DNA of 64,000 bases, taken from assembly GCA_004352715.1 (NCBI GenBank), contig SCFE01000116.1, positions 555,976-619,975 on the forward strand, read 5' to 3'. Position 1 is the first letter of the stretch, and the number at the start of each line of letters is the position of its first letter. Below, in pieces: positions 18,947 through 30,874 of the stretch. The notes beneath the pieces are model-generated. The model was not told where the DNA came from, did no database searches, and was given only the letters and a program-made list of their open reading frames with translations. This stretch comes from Hofstenia miamia (Eukaryota; Xenacoelomorpha; Acoela). The position numbers and the translations under genes are program-made.

Positions 18947-19747
18947 CTATCTCGATCGGGTTTTTCACTCCAAGACCACCATCCACATCCACCCCAAAAT
19001 ATAAAATATGTTTCAACCTGACAACAACGTTAATATTTTGTTCCGTGATAAACTGACCACATTGAATAAATAATTATTCGATGTCATCTTGACCTGACGC
19101 TCTGAAGCGAATTTCTCGAGGAAGTTAGCAATAAAGAATACTAACTTTTTTAAAATAATATGTATATAACTAGAAAAATAATAAAAGTATGATTTTTATT
19201 TTTAGACATTTGTTTTGCTCTCAAAATTTTACGAAACATAAAAACATGTAAGGGCCACATCTGTTTTCAAATTAGAAATGTAACATTATTTATCAAGAGT
19301 GATGTTTTGGCCCGGATAAGTTTAAGGGAACAAGAATAGCGCAGATCGTTCGCTTCCTTCAATTTGCAGTGTTTATTTATTTTGAGAACTATTCTACTAT
19401 TTTGCTCGTTTCTGGAATTGCACTGAAAACTAAAACTATAAAACAATCTCTTCACGACTTTACGAAACATAAGCCCTTAATGTAAATTTTCAAAATCAAT
19501 CATAAGTTTCGAATAAAAATTTTTAAATTTGATGAATTTATGTGTACAGTACCGCTAGCTTTCTTTTCTTAAAATGTTTATTCTGTCAATACGAAAAATC
19601 TGTTAATTATTTAAACACCTCATAAGTATATTTTTATTACATAGATTTCGGTATATATGTATTTATTATTAAATATATTCATGTACAAATTTTCTAGTTA
19701 TAGCTTTTTGTACTGACATCTATTCAGGATTAATATATTATGTTTAG

Positions 19748-19985
19748 TCACAGCTCTGGTTATGACAGAATATATTACGAGATCTCGCAATTTGTCAATG
19801 AAAAGTTTCCCGAAATTCAAATAGTATCATCCAAATATCAACTACCTCCATTACAACGTGCATCTGCCTTTATCATTTCATTTTTTAAAATTACTGTGCT
19901 TCTATGTATTGTTTCTAAATTCGATCCTTTTGCAGCAGTTGGATGTGTAACTCCTGTCATTCTGAAATGGGCGTGGGATAATAGA
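19748..19985 (+). CDS. SELENOT: selenoprotein T family protein, exon 2 (redox-motif exon)
   Basis: After the acceptor tatgtttag the first T completes Cys52. The exon then reads HSSGYDRIYYEISQFV and NEKFPEIQIVSSKYQLPP, then the membrane-associated hydrophobic stretch RASAFIISFFKITVLLCIV, KFDPFAAVG and ILKWAWDNR. This matches SelT (CVSUGYRRVFEEY, YP.I.I....YP, the FLS..KLVLIGL stretch, DPFAFFG, W.W...NK) throughout. The motif is Cys-His-Ser-Ser, so the position occupied by selenocysteine (UGA) in vertebrates or Cys in many other animals is Ser55 (TCT). No UGA needs recoding, and no SECIS is required. It is followed by donor gtatga at 19986, phase 0. Confidence 0.93.
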
Positions 19986-22375
19986 GTATGATTTATTATG
20001 TATTTTCTTAAATTTTTATTTTGTTTCTTTTAGTACAATTTAATGTTTTCTGCTATATTATAGATTTCATTTGTGTCGATTTAATGTGATAATGCACAAA
20101 CATTTATAGTTCTTCTTAACACAGTTTTTATTAAGATATGAAGAGTTAATCATTTGCTTAGCCTTAAGCAAGGCATATATGACTAAAAATTATATCAGCA
20201 ATATATATCATTATGTGCTCATTTGAGAAATTATGTGTTGTAAAGTATATTTCACAAAGAAACTGCCAAAGATTCCATTGTTGTACATTGAGTTTTTTAA
20301 AATAATGATATGATATGCTATCATATATTCCTTCAATAAATTCTTAAAAAATGTTCATATTTGCAGCACGTCTTATTTTGAAATAATTTATTCCATTCAT
20401 ATATAACATGAATTACTTTTCTTTTTTATATTTATGCTATATCTCTGCACAACATTGTACTAGTGTAGTTCATACTTAAAATTGTATATACTCTCCTGTG
20501 AGTCTCCTGTGAGTTCTGTATATAAATAGGATGGAGGGAATTTTTTTTTAATTTTTGGAAAAACAGGTTTTAAAAGCTGCCTCTACTTTGAAAGCAACAC
20601 ATTTTCAAGTTTTTATGTAGTTGCCAATTTATCTATGTCTGTTGATTAACCCTATTTTTAATTACAGGGGAACAAAATTGTGAACTCCTCCAAATATCCA
20701 ATTTTATAGTTATGGCCTCATGCATGTCACCATTTTGTAGAACTTTAGAAAACAAAGAAAAGCCATATAAACTTGTCAAATTTTTCCTTATTTGTCGTTT
20801 TAAGAGAATTAAAATTGCATACATTAAACAGTTCCATGATATAACTAGGAAATCAAATGGAAACGCTAAATAGTTATTAAAATATGTAGCGTATTTTCCC
20901 ACGCAGTGATATATTTTGATGAACCAACAAATATATTTGCAAGAATCATTATCAAAAACATAACATCCAACATTTTATAAAGAACTGTATATTTTATCAG
21001 TTGAATGTCTTATTACACTGGAAAGGATTAGGGTTAGGCTAATCTTGTAGTTTGAGATATTAGTACAACTTTATTGCACTTTTGACATTTGTTCGTCGTG
21101 TTAATTTCATTTGATTTTTGAATGTGTGCGTTAATTCAATTGCACATCATGATCGGCATTGTTTTTATTAGAACATTCTTCAGACGATTGTAACAATAGA
21201 TCGCATCTATCTTGAGAACTGGGATCGTATCTTTTTTACTCCCAAATATATAATGTTTTAATTTCATAGGTCAATGCAATTTTTTCAAGTTTACAAGATT
21301 CTCGTTGTGTTTTTTAAGAAAGAAATGCATCATCTTCCTAAAGCAATTTCTGTAGTTAAGACGTTCATAATTTTACATCGAATGTGAAAATTAGATGTAT
21401 ATATGCAGAGATTGAAGATCAAAGATTAAAAGGTTGAGACATCACGTGTATTTGTAATGAATCACCTGAAATATTCTTGGTCAAAATTTAAATTATTACG
21501 TGTACCCTCCATGGATTTTGCTCTTAATATTAAACAATTATTACATCAATTTTTCAAAATATATGTAAGCCACTCCTTTCATTCTAATTTTGAATTTTCT
21601 GCTTACGTTTTTGAATCAAATCATTGTTGTTTTGTGGAAATTTCCAGACTAAAATTTACTTAATCTTTTCTTTCAAGGCTACGGGTGTTATTTCATTAAA
21701 AACAATTGTGTTTGATGCTTTTAGTCAATTCTAATCTTTCATTTCAGTGCTGCTGTCTAGTATCACTTTTCGCATTTAATTTACGCTAATAAATATTTAA
21801 ATTTGAATCTACTTTCCTCTTAATAGCTTATTAATGCGGAAAATCTTTTCTACTGCAAATTTTCTTTCAATCGAAAAAAGTTTCTAGAATAGTTGTCAGT
21901 GTATATATAGTAGCCATAGGCCTGCCTCATTTTTATGAATGTATTTTGAATGACAATTCTTAAATACTACACCAAACGAAATGTTAATGCGCAAACTAAA
22001 TATTTGTAAACGGCAAATTTGTTGTATTGTAAAATATATGTTGCTATTAAGATTGTAATTCATTACATAAACTCTCATGCTCTATTGATAATTTTGCAAT
22101 ATTTTTTAATAATGGTGTATCTTTCTTTTCAGGAGCATGCTAGTAGTTTCAAACTGTTTGACCACGTCATTTTTACTAATTAATATTGAATTCACTGTCT
22201 AAATTGTTAATGTCATTTGTAAGATTTTATATCTTTCATGAAGGAATATCTTGTCATAAGTATTAAACGAAATAGGAGCCCTTGCTAATAAATATTTTGC
22301 ACAGTGCATTTGTATTTAAAATCACCATAGTAAACTTGAATATTTAGACAATATCTTTAATGTGTGATATTTTAG
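19986..22375 (+). other. selenoprotein T intron 2 (2.4 kb)
   Basis: GT (gtatga) to AG (gatattttag). AT-rich, with no recognisable embedded gene or repeat. Open frames such as 20633-20902 (-) and 21457-21663 (+) lack domain signatures. Confidence 0.85.
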
Positions 22376-22463
22376 ATCTATTCTTGTATTCTCTGCTATT
22401 TTCTTTCTAATGCTCTCGACTATCAGTTTGCATCCACTGGGGCCTTTGAAGTAGTGCTAAATG
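22376..22463 (+). CDS. SELENOT: selenoprotein T family protein, exon 3
   Basis: 29 codons plus one base: IYSCILCYFLSN, then ALDYQFASTGAFEVVLN. This corresponds to the SelT segment VYACMMVFFLSN...STGAFEI.LN, the most conserved C-terminal block of the family. The acceptor is tgatattttag and the donor gtaatt at 22464, leaving a single G. The segment is an internal hydrophobic helix followed by the STGAFE strand. Confidence 0.93.
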
Positions 22464-22569
22464 GTAATTTTATCTTTGATCGCAAAATACAATTACATGT
22501 AAATTCTACGTAAACAATACTTTGGATATATTGCTAGTTCATTTCTCATGTTTTAGAAACGCAATTTAG

Positions 22570-22682
22570 GTGAAGAGGTTTGGTCTAAATTGTGGTCAGG
22601 TCGGCTCCCTTCGCCCACTGAAATTATGGAAATTTTAAAGAGCAGATCGTCACTGAACACTGATTTCAAATTTAAAACATGA
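22570..22682 (+). CDS. SELENOT: selenoprotein T family protein, exon 4 (terminal)
   Basis: The acceptor is chosen at cgcaatttag|GT so that the G left by exon 3 plus GT makes Gly161 and the frame stays open. Using the earlier AG at 22556 would give a stop. The peptide EEVWSKLWSGRLPSPTEIME ends at TGA 22680-22682 and matches the family tail VWSKLESGHLPS...L..IL. The last residues (SSLNTDFKFKT) are divergent. No canonical AATAAA was found in the next ~780 bp. Confidence 0.93.
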
Positions 22683-23468
22683 TTTTTTATAAATATTTAT
22701 ATGTTTTTAGCTTAGTCAATTACAACGTGCATTTTTGTTATTATTGCTCATCTAAGATTAAGTCGCAATAAGAAATTGTATTTTACAGGTATTATGAAAA
22801 ACTTCGCACTTCCGTATTTTTTGGGAAGTCCGGTACAACAAGATTTTGGCATCATATTCACAAAAATTCGTTTAGTAGTAGTAGTACATATGTTTGGTGG
22901 AGGCATTGATTAGATGTTGTAGGTTTATTTTGTTTTTAGTCATACGTTGCAATGAGTGAATTGAATATGTGTATCAATATAATGTAATGCAAAATAGCTA
23001 ATGTTTTTGTAAGTATAACGACTTTTGTATATTTTGTGAATACGTAAGAAAATCATAATTTCATCATCTCAAATACTATTTAGCGATTTTATGTTTTTGT
23101 GATATATTTTATAAATTCACTTTTGTTTTACTGTTTCATCTTATTGTAAATTACTTTTAGTTGGAATGTTTACTTTTTGGAAAAGCGTAAAAAATCCGAA
23201 AACTTTTTTATATTCAAAGATGTTTTCAAATAATATCTCAAGTTTGTTAGAGTGACCCGTCACTGCAATTCATAGTATCGAATGTGCTGAAATTTAATTT
23301 GATTTAAATTTGTATTATTTTTCCTTAACATTGATATAATGATGGACAACCTGCTATGGTCTATGTAGTGGTTACTTCAATACTGCAGCCATTTTTACAC
23401 TTAAATTTGCTATTTTGTTTGTATCAAGTTATGTTCAAACTATGTGTACAACAAGATTGTTAAGTTCG
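22683..23468 (+). other. selenoprotein T 3' flank, AT-rich
   Basis: Presumed 3' UTR and intergenic DNA up to the next LINE. No repeat or reading frame recognised, and no SECIS hairpin was looked for in detail because no Sec codon is used. Confidence 0.55.
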
Positions 23469-23832
23469 AGAGAGAGAGAGAGATATTTATTATAAGTCGC
23501 TCGCAACCCTAGGGTTGAATAGTGGCGATTAAAAGCAATAATAAATATATAAAACTTTTCAAAAAGGAACTAGACATAGTGAATCTGATCATTCTTCTCG
23601 TTTTGGGCAAATACGAAAGATTTTTGTATTCGTGTGGAGGATATGGGTAGCTGCCAAATTCGATGATCCTTCAAATTGTAAGATAAGTTAGAAGTTAGAA
23701 GCACTAAATTGTGAAGTATGTGATCGTCCATATGTATTTTTTTCCACCGGCGGTTGCATTGGACTAGTCTACGTAACATAGAGGGCGTCTCGGTACTTTG
23801 AGCTGTGGGTAAAGATACTTGAGAGCGCGTCT

Positions 23833-24560
23833 TTAAAGGCGCTCAATGTCCTTGGCTTGAGATTTGGTTATAGAGAACTGCCAAAGTGAAACGCAATATT
23901 CTAATCTTACGACAGCTATGTAAACAAATATAATATCCTTAAAAGGATTTCCAATGCATTTCAAAACATGAATGAAGTGAAGCCTTTTCGCGGCTTTCGT
24001 TACAATGTTTTTCACATGTTCCACTTGAGGTTTCACTGTAATTCAATACCAAGAAGAGAGGCCGAAGAGACAAGCTTAATTATGTTTCCATTGACAAGAC
24101 ATTCGGCAGGGAGCTCGAAGTGCTTTAGAAAAGATATGGTAAATTCCTTGGTCTTATCAACGTTCAAAGCAGCTCCATGATTCGAACTCCAGTCTAGAAC
24201 TTGATTGATCCCACTCATTTCCTCATTGCTGCTCCGGCGCAAATGGTGCCAAGCTGTAGTGTCATCTACAAATTTGACATGGTTATCGAAATCTGCAAGC
24301 AAACTATTAACGAACAATATATAAAGCCATAGACCTAGTTTGGTACCCTGGGTACACTCGCTCTTATATGCATAAACGATAAGAAGGTCCATCAGGGAGT
24401 TTTACCCGCTGCGTTCAATTGCAGACTAAAGAGAAAATCCAATGAATTGTAGAGATAGAAACACCAATTTCTCTTAATTTGGCAATTAAGATTGGGTGGC
24501 TGTCAAAGTCGAAGCCTTTCTTGATGTTTCCAGGCATTTTGTGTAGAACCGATTTCGTGA
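23833..24560 (-). pseudogene. LINE reverse transcriptase fragments, FVDD motif
   Basis: Pieces in different frames: GFDFDSHPILIAKLREIGVS (motif A region, partly lost) near 24510; QGTKLGLWLYILFVNSLL (motif B/C lead), HVKFVDDTTAWH (motif C, FVDD), GINQVLDWSSNHGAALNVDK in 24392-24033; and KRLHFIHVLKCIGNPFKDII, RLEYCVSLW in 24036-23833. The fingers (NYRPI block) are absent. The enzyme is not restorable from this copy. Confidence 0.8.
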
Positions 24561-24761
24561 TTCCGTAATATGACAGTTTATCTGGTTACGTAACATACGA
24601 AATTGTCCCATATTCCTCGTGCGAAGGGCCTTCTGTTTCTTCATCATCAAGAGTTTGAATTCGTGGGAAATCCATGGCTTATCGTCTGAATAAGACTTAA
24701 CCAGTTTTAAAAGAAAAAACCTGTTGAGAATTTATCCCACTGATCAACAAAACGTTCACAA

Positions 24762-25361
24762 TCAGAGAAAAATTCGCACCAATTGATTGTGTATGGAACG
24801 CCCAAACTTTTCAAGACTTGCCTTGTTGATTTTCTGCTTATAGTAAGTAGTAGGGGTTGGGCTGCTGATTCGTAATGGTGGTAAGTAAATGGATGAGTGG
24901 TGGCATCCACCGAGACCTGGAAGCGGAATCGCTTTTTGGAAGAGTTTAGGATGTGACGTAAATATCTTATCAATCGTTTTGCCGTGATGAGTGTGCAATG
25001 AGACCAGCTGTGTAAATTGGTACTCTCGATTTAACAATTTTGTCTTCAGATCATTGAAATCCCCTTCTACGATAAAAACATGATTCGGGTATTTGCGTAT
25101 GAGCTCGTTCAGCGTTTGCCTCAAATATTTGATCAGACAATCGTTTTCGGTAATCGACCAAAAAGGGTGGTAGGCTACGCCAATGACGTAGCCACTAGTA
25201 TTACGTGGTGTGCGGTTTTGTGATACGATAACCAATAATACTTCTAAATCTAAAAAATTTGTAACAGGGCAAACGGAGTGATAAATGCTGAACGATAGAC
25301 CTTGTGTTATATACATTAGCACATCGCCTCCGCCATTTTTGTAAACTGATAGTCCTGTCAC
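24762..25361 (-). pseudogene. LINE AP-endonuclease fragment
   Basis: 199 codons: GLSVYKNGGGDVLMYI (the GG.....Y segment), GVAYHPFWS (the YRPP-like strand), VFIVEGDFNDLKT (GDFN active site), GKTIDKIFTS (LD.I.T) and GGCHHSSIYLP (normally SDH..V..). The usual SDH is replaced by CHH, so a catalytic residue appears lost. The frame then runs into the linker preceding the reverse transcriptase. Confidence 0.8.
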
Positions 25362-25799
25362 GGCGTTTAATATTATAACCGGATAAATGAATTGCTTACT
25401 AACGACGATAGATGAGATTCGACAATTAAGACGGTATCAGGGTTATTGGAATAAACTAAGGAGTAAAGTTCATCCATTTTATGAGGGATAGATTGAGCAT
25501 TGCTTAGGAAGATGCCAGGAATCAGAGGTGAATCAGTAAATAGTCATTGTGTATTTATCTCTTTGTTATCCTTGGAAAGTGTCAAATTCTTTATCTTGAG
25601 ACGTGATTTTTCAATACCGGGATGTACCAGTTCACATCGTTTCTTTAAGTAAATCTTGTTCTTTCAGTCTGCATGCTGGACTCAGTTCCAGTTTCTGAGT
25701 TTGTACGCATTAGCCAGGAGTAGTAGTCCCCTCCACGTAACCTACATCGACTATAATAGAGCGAATGACGTTGGGGTTGAATTTTCCTAGGTGGAATAA

Positions 25800-26395
25800 A
25801 TTATGAAAATTGTCTCTGAAACCCAGAAATGACAAAACATCCGTCACTATTTTGCTGACGTGAAACAGAATTGTTTAGGTTTGACGTATCAGTACTTTCG
25901 AGAATGCCTATCAGCTTGACTCTTGTCAAAAACGATTTATCACTAACATCTGTTAAATGTGTGGCCGGCGCTGAAATGGTGGCCAACGCTTCTCTCGGGC
26001 CTATGGCAGAGTCTTCATCGCTTGGAGCAGATCGTGGTTTGCTGACAACGTATCAGTCAACTTTGATGTGTTTTCTTCTATTTTCGTTACTACATCGATG
26101 AAATTCGATGTAACGTCTTCGTGCAATTTATTAGTAATTTTTTCTTTGCTTCCATTATCGACACAGGTCGAGCATAGTAGTAAAATGTTTATCATATAGT
26201 TTGATTGCTTCCACAAACGACGAGGAAAAACTGGTACAATTCTTTGACACATGTAGTACCATGTTGCAACTTACACATGTAAATTTCGTAGAATCATTTC
26301 TTATTTCGCCATTGCATGTAGAGCAAATCGATTGCTGTTTGCTTGTGATGTTAGACATCCAGAAAGAACTCAGTAAACACAACCGTTCACTATGA
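25800..26395 (-). pseudogene. LINE ORF1 remnant with PHD-like finger
   Basis: The minus strand reads SNITSKQQSICSTCNGEIR, FTCVSCNMVLHVSKNCTSF, then MLDLCR. The CSTC and CVSC pairs and the HVSKNC position look like a PHD finger at the start of a CR1-type ORF1. Frames then shift (26252-26001; 25986-25801) with weakly conserved linker sequence. Confidence 0.6.
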
Positions 26396-26400
26396 AATCA

Positions 26401-28179
26401 ATTTATTATAAAACACTTTTTAAAAAAACATTGTTTTTTGTTTTTTTTCAGCAATAACTCAACAATTATAATAAAATATATTATTCCAGGATAATCTTTT
26501 AACTTTGAACGTTTTTTCGTGATCCCGTTGTTGTGAAAAGATTTCCATAAAAGTACTGGATCAGTAATGCAGTAGAACTTTTCATCTTACAAAATTGGGT
26601 GTGGAAAAACAAAAAAATTATCAATAAGAGGGGAAGTTCCAAATAATTTTATATACACTTCCTATTAACAGCATTGTTATCGGAAATGCAACCAATAACT
26701 ACTCCTCCACATGAATGAACAACATTAATCACATTCGCGATAGCTTAATGTAAAAATTGGGCTTCAAGTTCAAACATAGGCAGAAGGCCTAATACAAATT
26801 GTCGACCAATAAGTGGCTTCGCCATAATTGCTAAAACTGTTCTAGCAAGCAACAGAAGTTTATCCATTTACATGACCATTAATATATTGCTATGATGATT
26901 TTATAAAATACTAAAAATATATTGTAAGTTCCAAGAAACAGCAGATCACCAATTTTGACTGCAATATGTTCAGAAAATACAGCACATTTTAAGTTATTGA
27001 AAATGACGACAGACCATTGAAATACAGGTAGTTTTTCCTTGAATACGATTTTGTAGATGCCATTTTTTCAGTTCATCTTAAATTTATGCTTAAGTTCAAA
27101 CCCCGGACTAGTACGTTTCATATGCTTCTTTCCAATGTTTTTCAGATAACAGCGTTTATTGTGGAATTTTTGGAAGCCAGAGATCCTTCTCTTGAGCATC
27201 TTTTGTATCTGGTTTACTAGAATAATTTGAGCGGCATTTGTATATATTGAACGTCTTCATAGACAAGGCAAGCGAGCATAAAGAAAGTAATTCACTAAAA
27301 CACAATTTCTTCCGTTAATTGATTCGTTCTGATATCACCTTTCTTCTGCTAACTTTAATTCTGTTCTAATCTTATAATGTGAACTTAGTAATCTTTGAAT
27401 TTGAACTTGCAAAGTTAACTTATAATTGTTTTCTGAATCAAAATATTGGAAAGGACGAAAAAACATGGCTTAAACTGTTTTTTTAAAAAACTATTGAATA
27501 TAACAACACTGGTATACAATACTCTTGACGACAATAAATTCAATATTTTCAACAGTTGCTAAAATCCATGTCTGTCACTAAAATGATATTTCAATATTAT
27601 AAATTTGCTTTAGTTCTTCAGTAATTTTTTTCAAACAGATGTCCTTTTTAGCTAAAAAGTTAGATGTATTATTGCCATATTTAAGGCTCAAAATGCTGAT
27701 TTTTAAGAATCATGCTTCTAAAAATTGTTTATATAGTTCTTAAGAAAATTTAAAAAAATTACTCCACTTTTTAAAGCCAAACAAAAATTCGAGTTACCAC
27801 AATTTTAAGGTAGAAAAATATTTTATGGTCATTATGGAGGGCAAACCTGAAAACATGGCCGTAATATTAATCCACAAATTTATTTTTTCATATACATAAT
27901 TTACTTAAAAATTCAAGGAAATTGTTAGCTTATCTTTAGCGTCATATTGTACCGATATCATATTAGGAAGGGGTGTAAATTTAAATCTCTTCTCTACCCT
28001 CCTAAAATTTGGAGAACTACCAACAAGTGTTTTCAAATGTGAAATGTGTGATATCCGACATGGCAAGCCCCCTCTAGATCAGAGTTGTAGTCTGGTCGTG
28101 ATTTCAGGCCTGAGCAGTTTAGGCCACAACCCAAGCCCGGCGCAGGCCCGTCAATCGAAAACCATTATAAGATTTTTGA
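26401..28179. other. AT-rich DNA without recognised gene
   Basis: No recognisable coding motif. A GC-richer patch at 28070-28150 (ggccacaacccaagcccgg) looks like repeat debris. Confidence 0.55.
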
Positions 28180-29540
28180 ACGTAAAGAAATTAAACATAT
28201 ACAAAATAATAAAAAGGAAAATATTTTTGCATCCACTGCAATTTTTAACAATGCATTTCAATAACGTTTTTAAAAGCCTCTGGGTTAAGATTATAAATCC
28301 TAATAATAAGAAGCGTAAGCAATTAATAAACATTTTGTGCTGCCCGAACATATCATTCACAAATAGTTTTTTCCAGCAACTTGAAAACCAAATTTTAACC
28401 GCTTTAAGCAAAAAGGATAACATCATATTAATGGGGGATTTGAATATGAATTTTCTAAATATATTTGAGAAACAAAAATTATTAAAATTTATTTCAAAAT
28501 TTAGCATTTCTTTAATTAATCAAACTATTCCATCTAGGGTTAGTATTAACAGTGAAACACTTATTAACTATTTCTTGGTATCTTATGAATATATATGCTC
28601 AGAATTTCCTTTTTCCGATAATTGTCTTATAATTTCAAATTTAAAAGCTGATATTACGTCTTTTATACCCAATAATAAATGGGTAAAAATTAGAAAAAGT
28701 AAAAGAGAAAATTGAACTCCTTAAATGTTGCTTGAAAAATGAAAGCTGGAATTTCGTATTTTCCTCTACTACACCTAATCACAGGCTTGAAATTTCATAA
28801 AAGTTTCGACATTTTACTTAGATGTCTGCTGTCCTGAAAAGAAGATTCTCAAATCTGAAAATCCTTCTGTTTCATTTAGTACACCAAAAAATAAACCTTG
28901 GATAAACTCTATATGCATTGACGTATTAGAAGAAAAAGAGAATGTTGGCAAACTTATTTAGCATCCAAAACTGACAAAAATCATTCTGCTTATAAGAAAG
29001 CTCGTAACATCGAGATAAATGCATGTAATCGGTTTGCTAGATTAGAATACAAGAATCTAAGTTCTCAAAAAATGAAATTGGAATTTACAAACTTCTAAAT
29101 AAAAAATCTACTGAAAGCGATAAGTTAGAAATGGTAAAGTTCAATGGGGTGACTATTACAAGTCAGAGAAATTTGCAATGTATAATGAGGTTTTTCAAAA
29201 TCTAGGAAAGTATGAAGAGAAAAAGTTTCCCTAAAATCTAAATTTCCAAAAGCACAAATTTCAACTGATTTCACATTCAGATCTGTTACAAGTTGTGAAA
29301 TTATAAGATGTATTAAGAGTTTAAAAATAAATCCAGCGGACCTTCAAACTTATCAAATTGGTTTCTAAAAGATGTTTATGCATTTGTTTTGGAGCCTTTT
29401 TGCTACATTATAAATACTTGCATAAAACAATCCTGTTTTCCCTGAAAACTTAAAAATGGCAAATATAACTCCTGTTAATAAATAAAGGTAATCCTGAAAA
29501 CTGTTTAAATTATAGACCAGTAGTATAAGTCTGGGCGTAT
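28180..29540 (+). mobile_element. LINE remnant (endonuclease and RT fingers), 3' end replaced by the small-ORF repeat
   Basis: Frame to 28715 contains CCPNISFTNSFFQQLENQIL and NIILMGDLNMNFLN (endonuclease GDLN box). Degenerate sequence follows to 29340, then SLKINPA, FPENLKMANITPV and GNPENCLNYRPV, the start of a reverse transcriptase. It is cut at about 29540, where the small-ORF repeat begins. It may belong to the same family as 44250-45560 and 51450-51815, which supply the missing palm. Confidence 0.72.
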
Positions 29541-29544
29541 GACG

Positions 29545-30870
29545 TGCATATTTTTTACCTTTGACCCTGGCGGCATGTCTGTCATGGCTATGATGTAATT
29601 GTGCACTTTAGCCGTCTGTATCTCTAACGTCATTGGAATATATTCTCTTTTGTTATAATATTTGTTGGTAAACACATTTGTTTGCAGTCAGTTGTTTAAA
29701 ATGTAACCAATTTTTTTATTCATATACGTTTTTGGAATTACATAATAAGTATTTTCAAACAAATAATTTTTTAATATTGAGGGTAATAAATACGTTTCAC
29801 AGACAACACATGTCAAATGCAAAAATAAACACATTTGTTTGCAGTCTATTGTATAAAATGTAACCAATTTTTATATACATATTACATAAATAATTGGACG
29901 TGGAAATTGTCGGGGGAGTTGTAGTGACGTCATGGTGTGTTGACTGATTAAACAACTCAATCTATATATTCACACAAATCGTCAGATAAAATCATTATTT
30001 TTCTTCTACACAAACTTGTCCTTCTTATTCTTCTTGGCAAATGTCTGTTGAAACACTAACATCCGGTTCAATTGGCAATATATTTGATGATCTATGCACA
30101 ACGCCACCACCATTTTATGGTTATAACCCACTAACACAAGAGATGATGACCCCTCCTCCTGCACCTGCAAAAGAAAAACGAAAGACTCAACACAAGCAAA
30201 GACGTCCTGCAATTAATAATGCAATTGTCTTCCCAATCTAGACACTATTGAAGACGCCAATGTTTTACAATGTTTAAATGATGTCAATTCCTAGCCATCA
30301 CAATGTATTTTTTCAAACGCAAGTCCTGCTAGTGAACTTTGGCTAACAATCGAAGACGCTGTTCAGTTGAACACATGATATGGCGTTGCAGTAAAGATTA
30401 GACTCAATAATGGTGTTTACTATTGTCTGCCTAAAAGCTACGTCAGTGCATTGAGTGAAAATACAAGGTTTTGATCAATAAAAAACTTTTCTGCAACAAT
30501 GACATGGGGATTGGGAACAGTGCTATTGCAAAATGTATTGTATTACAGTTTAGTAAATAGAAAATGTAGTTTTGCTTTCACTTTTTTTCTACATGTACTA
30601 GTTTTAATATATTTGATAAATTATTTCATTTTACAAACATTAGTTTTAATCTTTGTAAATAGGTAAAAATCTATAGTATTCTCTAAACTGATAAATGTCA
30701 ATGTTTTACCTAGCTATTAATTTAACATGCAATTCACATTTAATTTTAGCAAGAGAAGGAGATGAGTGAAAATAATATAATCGCTGGTTTTAAAAATTAA
30801 TAATATGTCCTTCTAATTATTATAAAATGAGAGAATGTAGAAATGATTTGTATGTGTTTCATTAATGGTG
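29545..30870 (+). mobile_element. small-ORF repeat family, second full-length-like copy
   Basis: It starts near ACCTTTGACCCTGGC like the copy at 4889 and ends at GTTTCATTAATGG like the copy ending at 6746. The 5' part has the ~45-bp block twice (around 29680 and 29838), a TGACGTCA palindrome at 29922-29929 and the sequence GTGTGTTGACTGATTAAACAACTCAA. It lies between a LINE remnant and an LTR-like segment. No terminal inverted repeats were recognised. Confidence 0.68.
30041..30559 (+). pseudogene. decayed homologue of the 5662 repeat-borne protein
   Basis: It opens MSVETLTSGSIGNIFDDL, then NPLTQEMMTPPPAPAKEKRK and HKQRRPAINN. A nonsense change (TCC to TAG) at about 30239 ends it, and later blocks equivalent to the TRYGVAVKIRLNN and YYFLP segments of the other copy are present with stops and shifts. 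The basic patch has lost the GRP core (RRP here). Confidence 0.75.
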
Positions 30871-30874
30871 TGAT

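Larger units (their letters stand above)
13540..19747 (+). other. selenoprotein T intron 1 (6.2 kb)
   Basis: GT (gtaata) to AG (ttatgtttag) intron. It contains an antisense CR1-type LINE (14037-18120) and a candidate solo LTR (18631-18946). The rest (13540-14036, 18121-18630, 18947-19747) shows no gene. Confidence 0.85.
23469..26400 (-). mobile_element. CR1-like LINE, degenerate, with (CT)n tail
   Basis: Minus-strand order: a PHD-like ORF1 start (26382-26155), ORF1 remnants to about 25800, endonuclease (25361-24762), linker, partial reverse transcriptase (about 24530-24033), C-terminal piece (24036-23833), and a CT tail seen as (GA)n at 23469-23482. Many stops and shifts are present. It is a different family from the LINE in the SelT intron: motif C is FVDD and the finger region is largely missing. 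Confidence 0.8.

Noticed and set aside
22557-22569. Alternative SelT exon 4 acceptor at 22556 (ttttag)
   Set aside because: Joining there puts the split codon out of phase and gives a stop within a few codons; the acceptor before 22570 restores the family sequence exactly.
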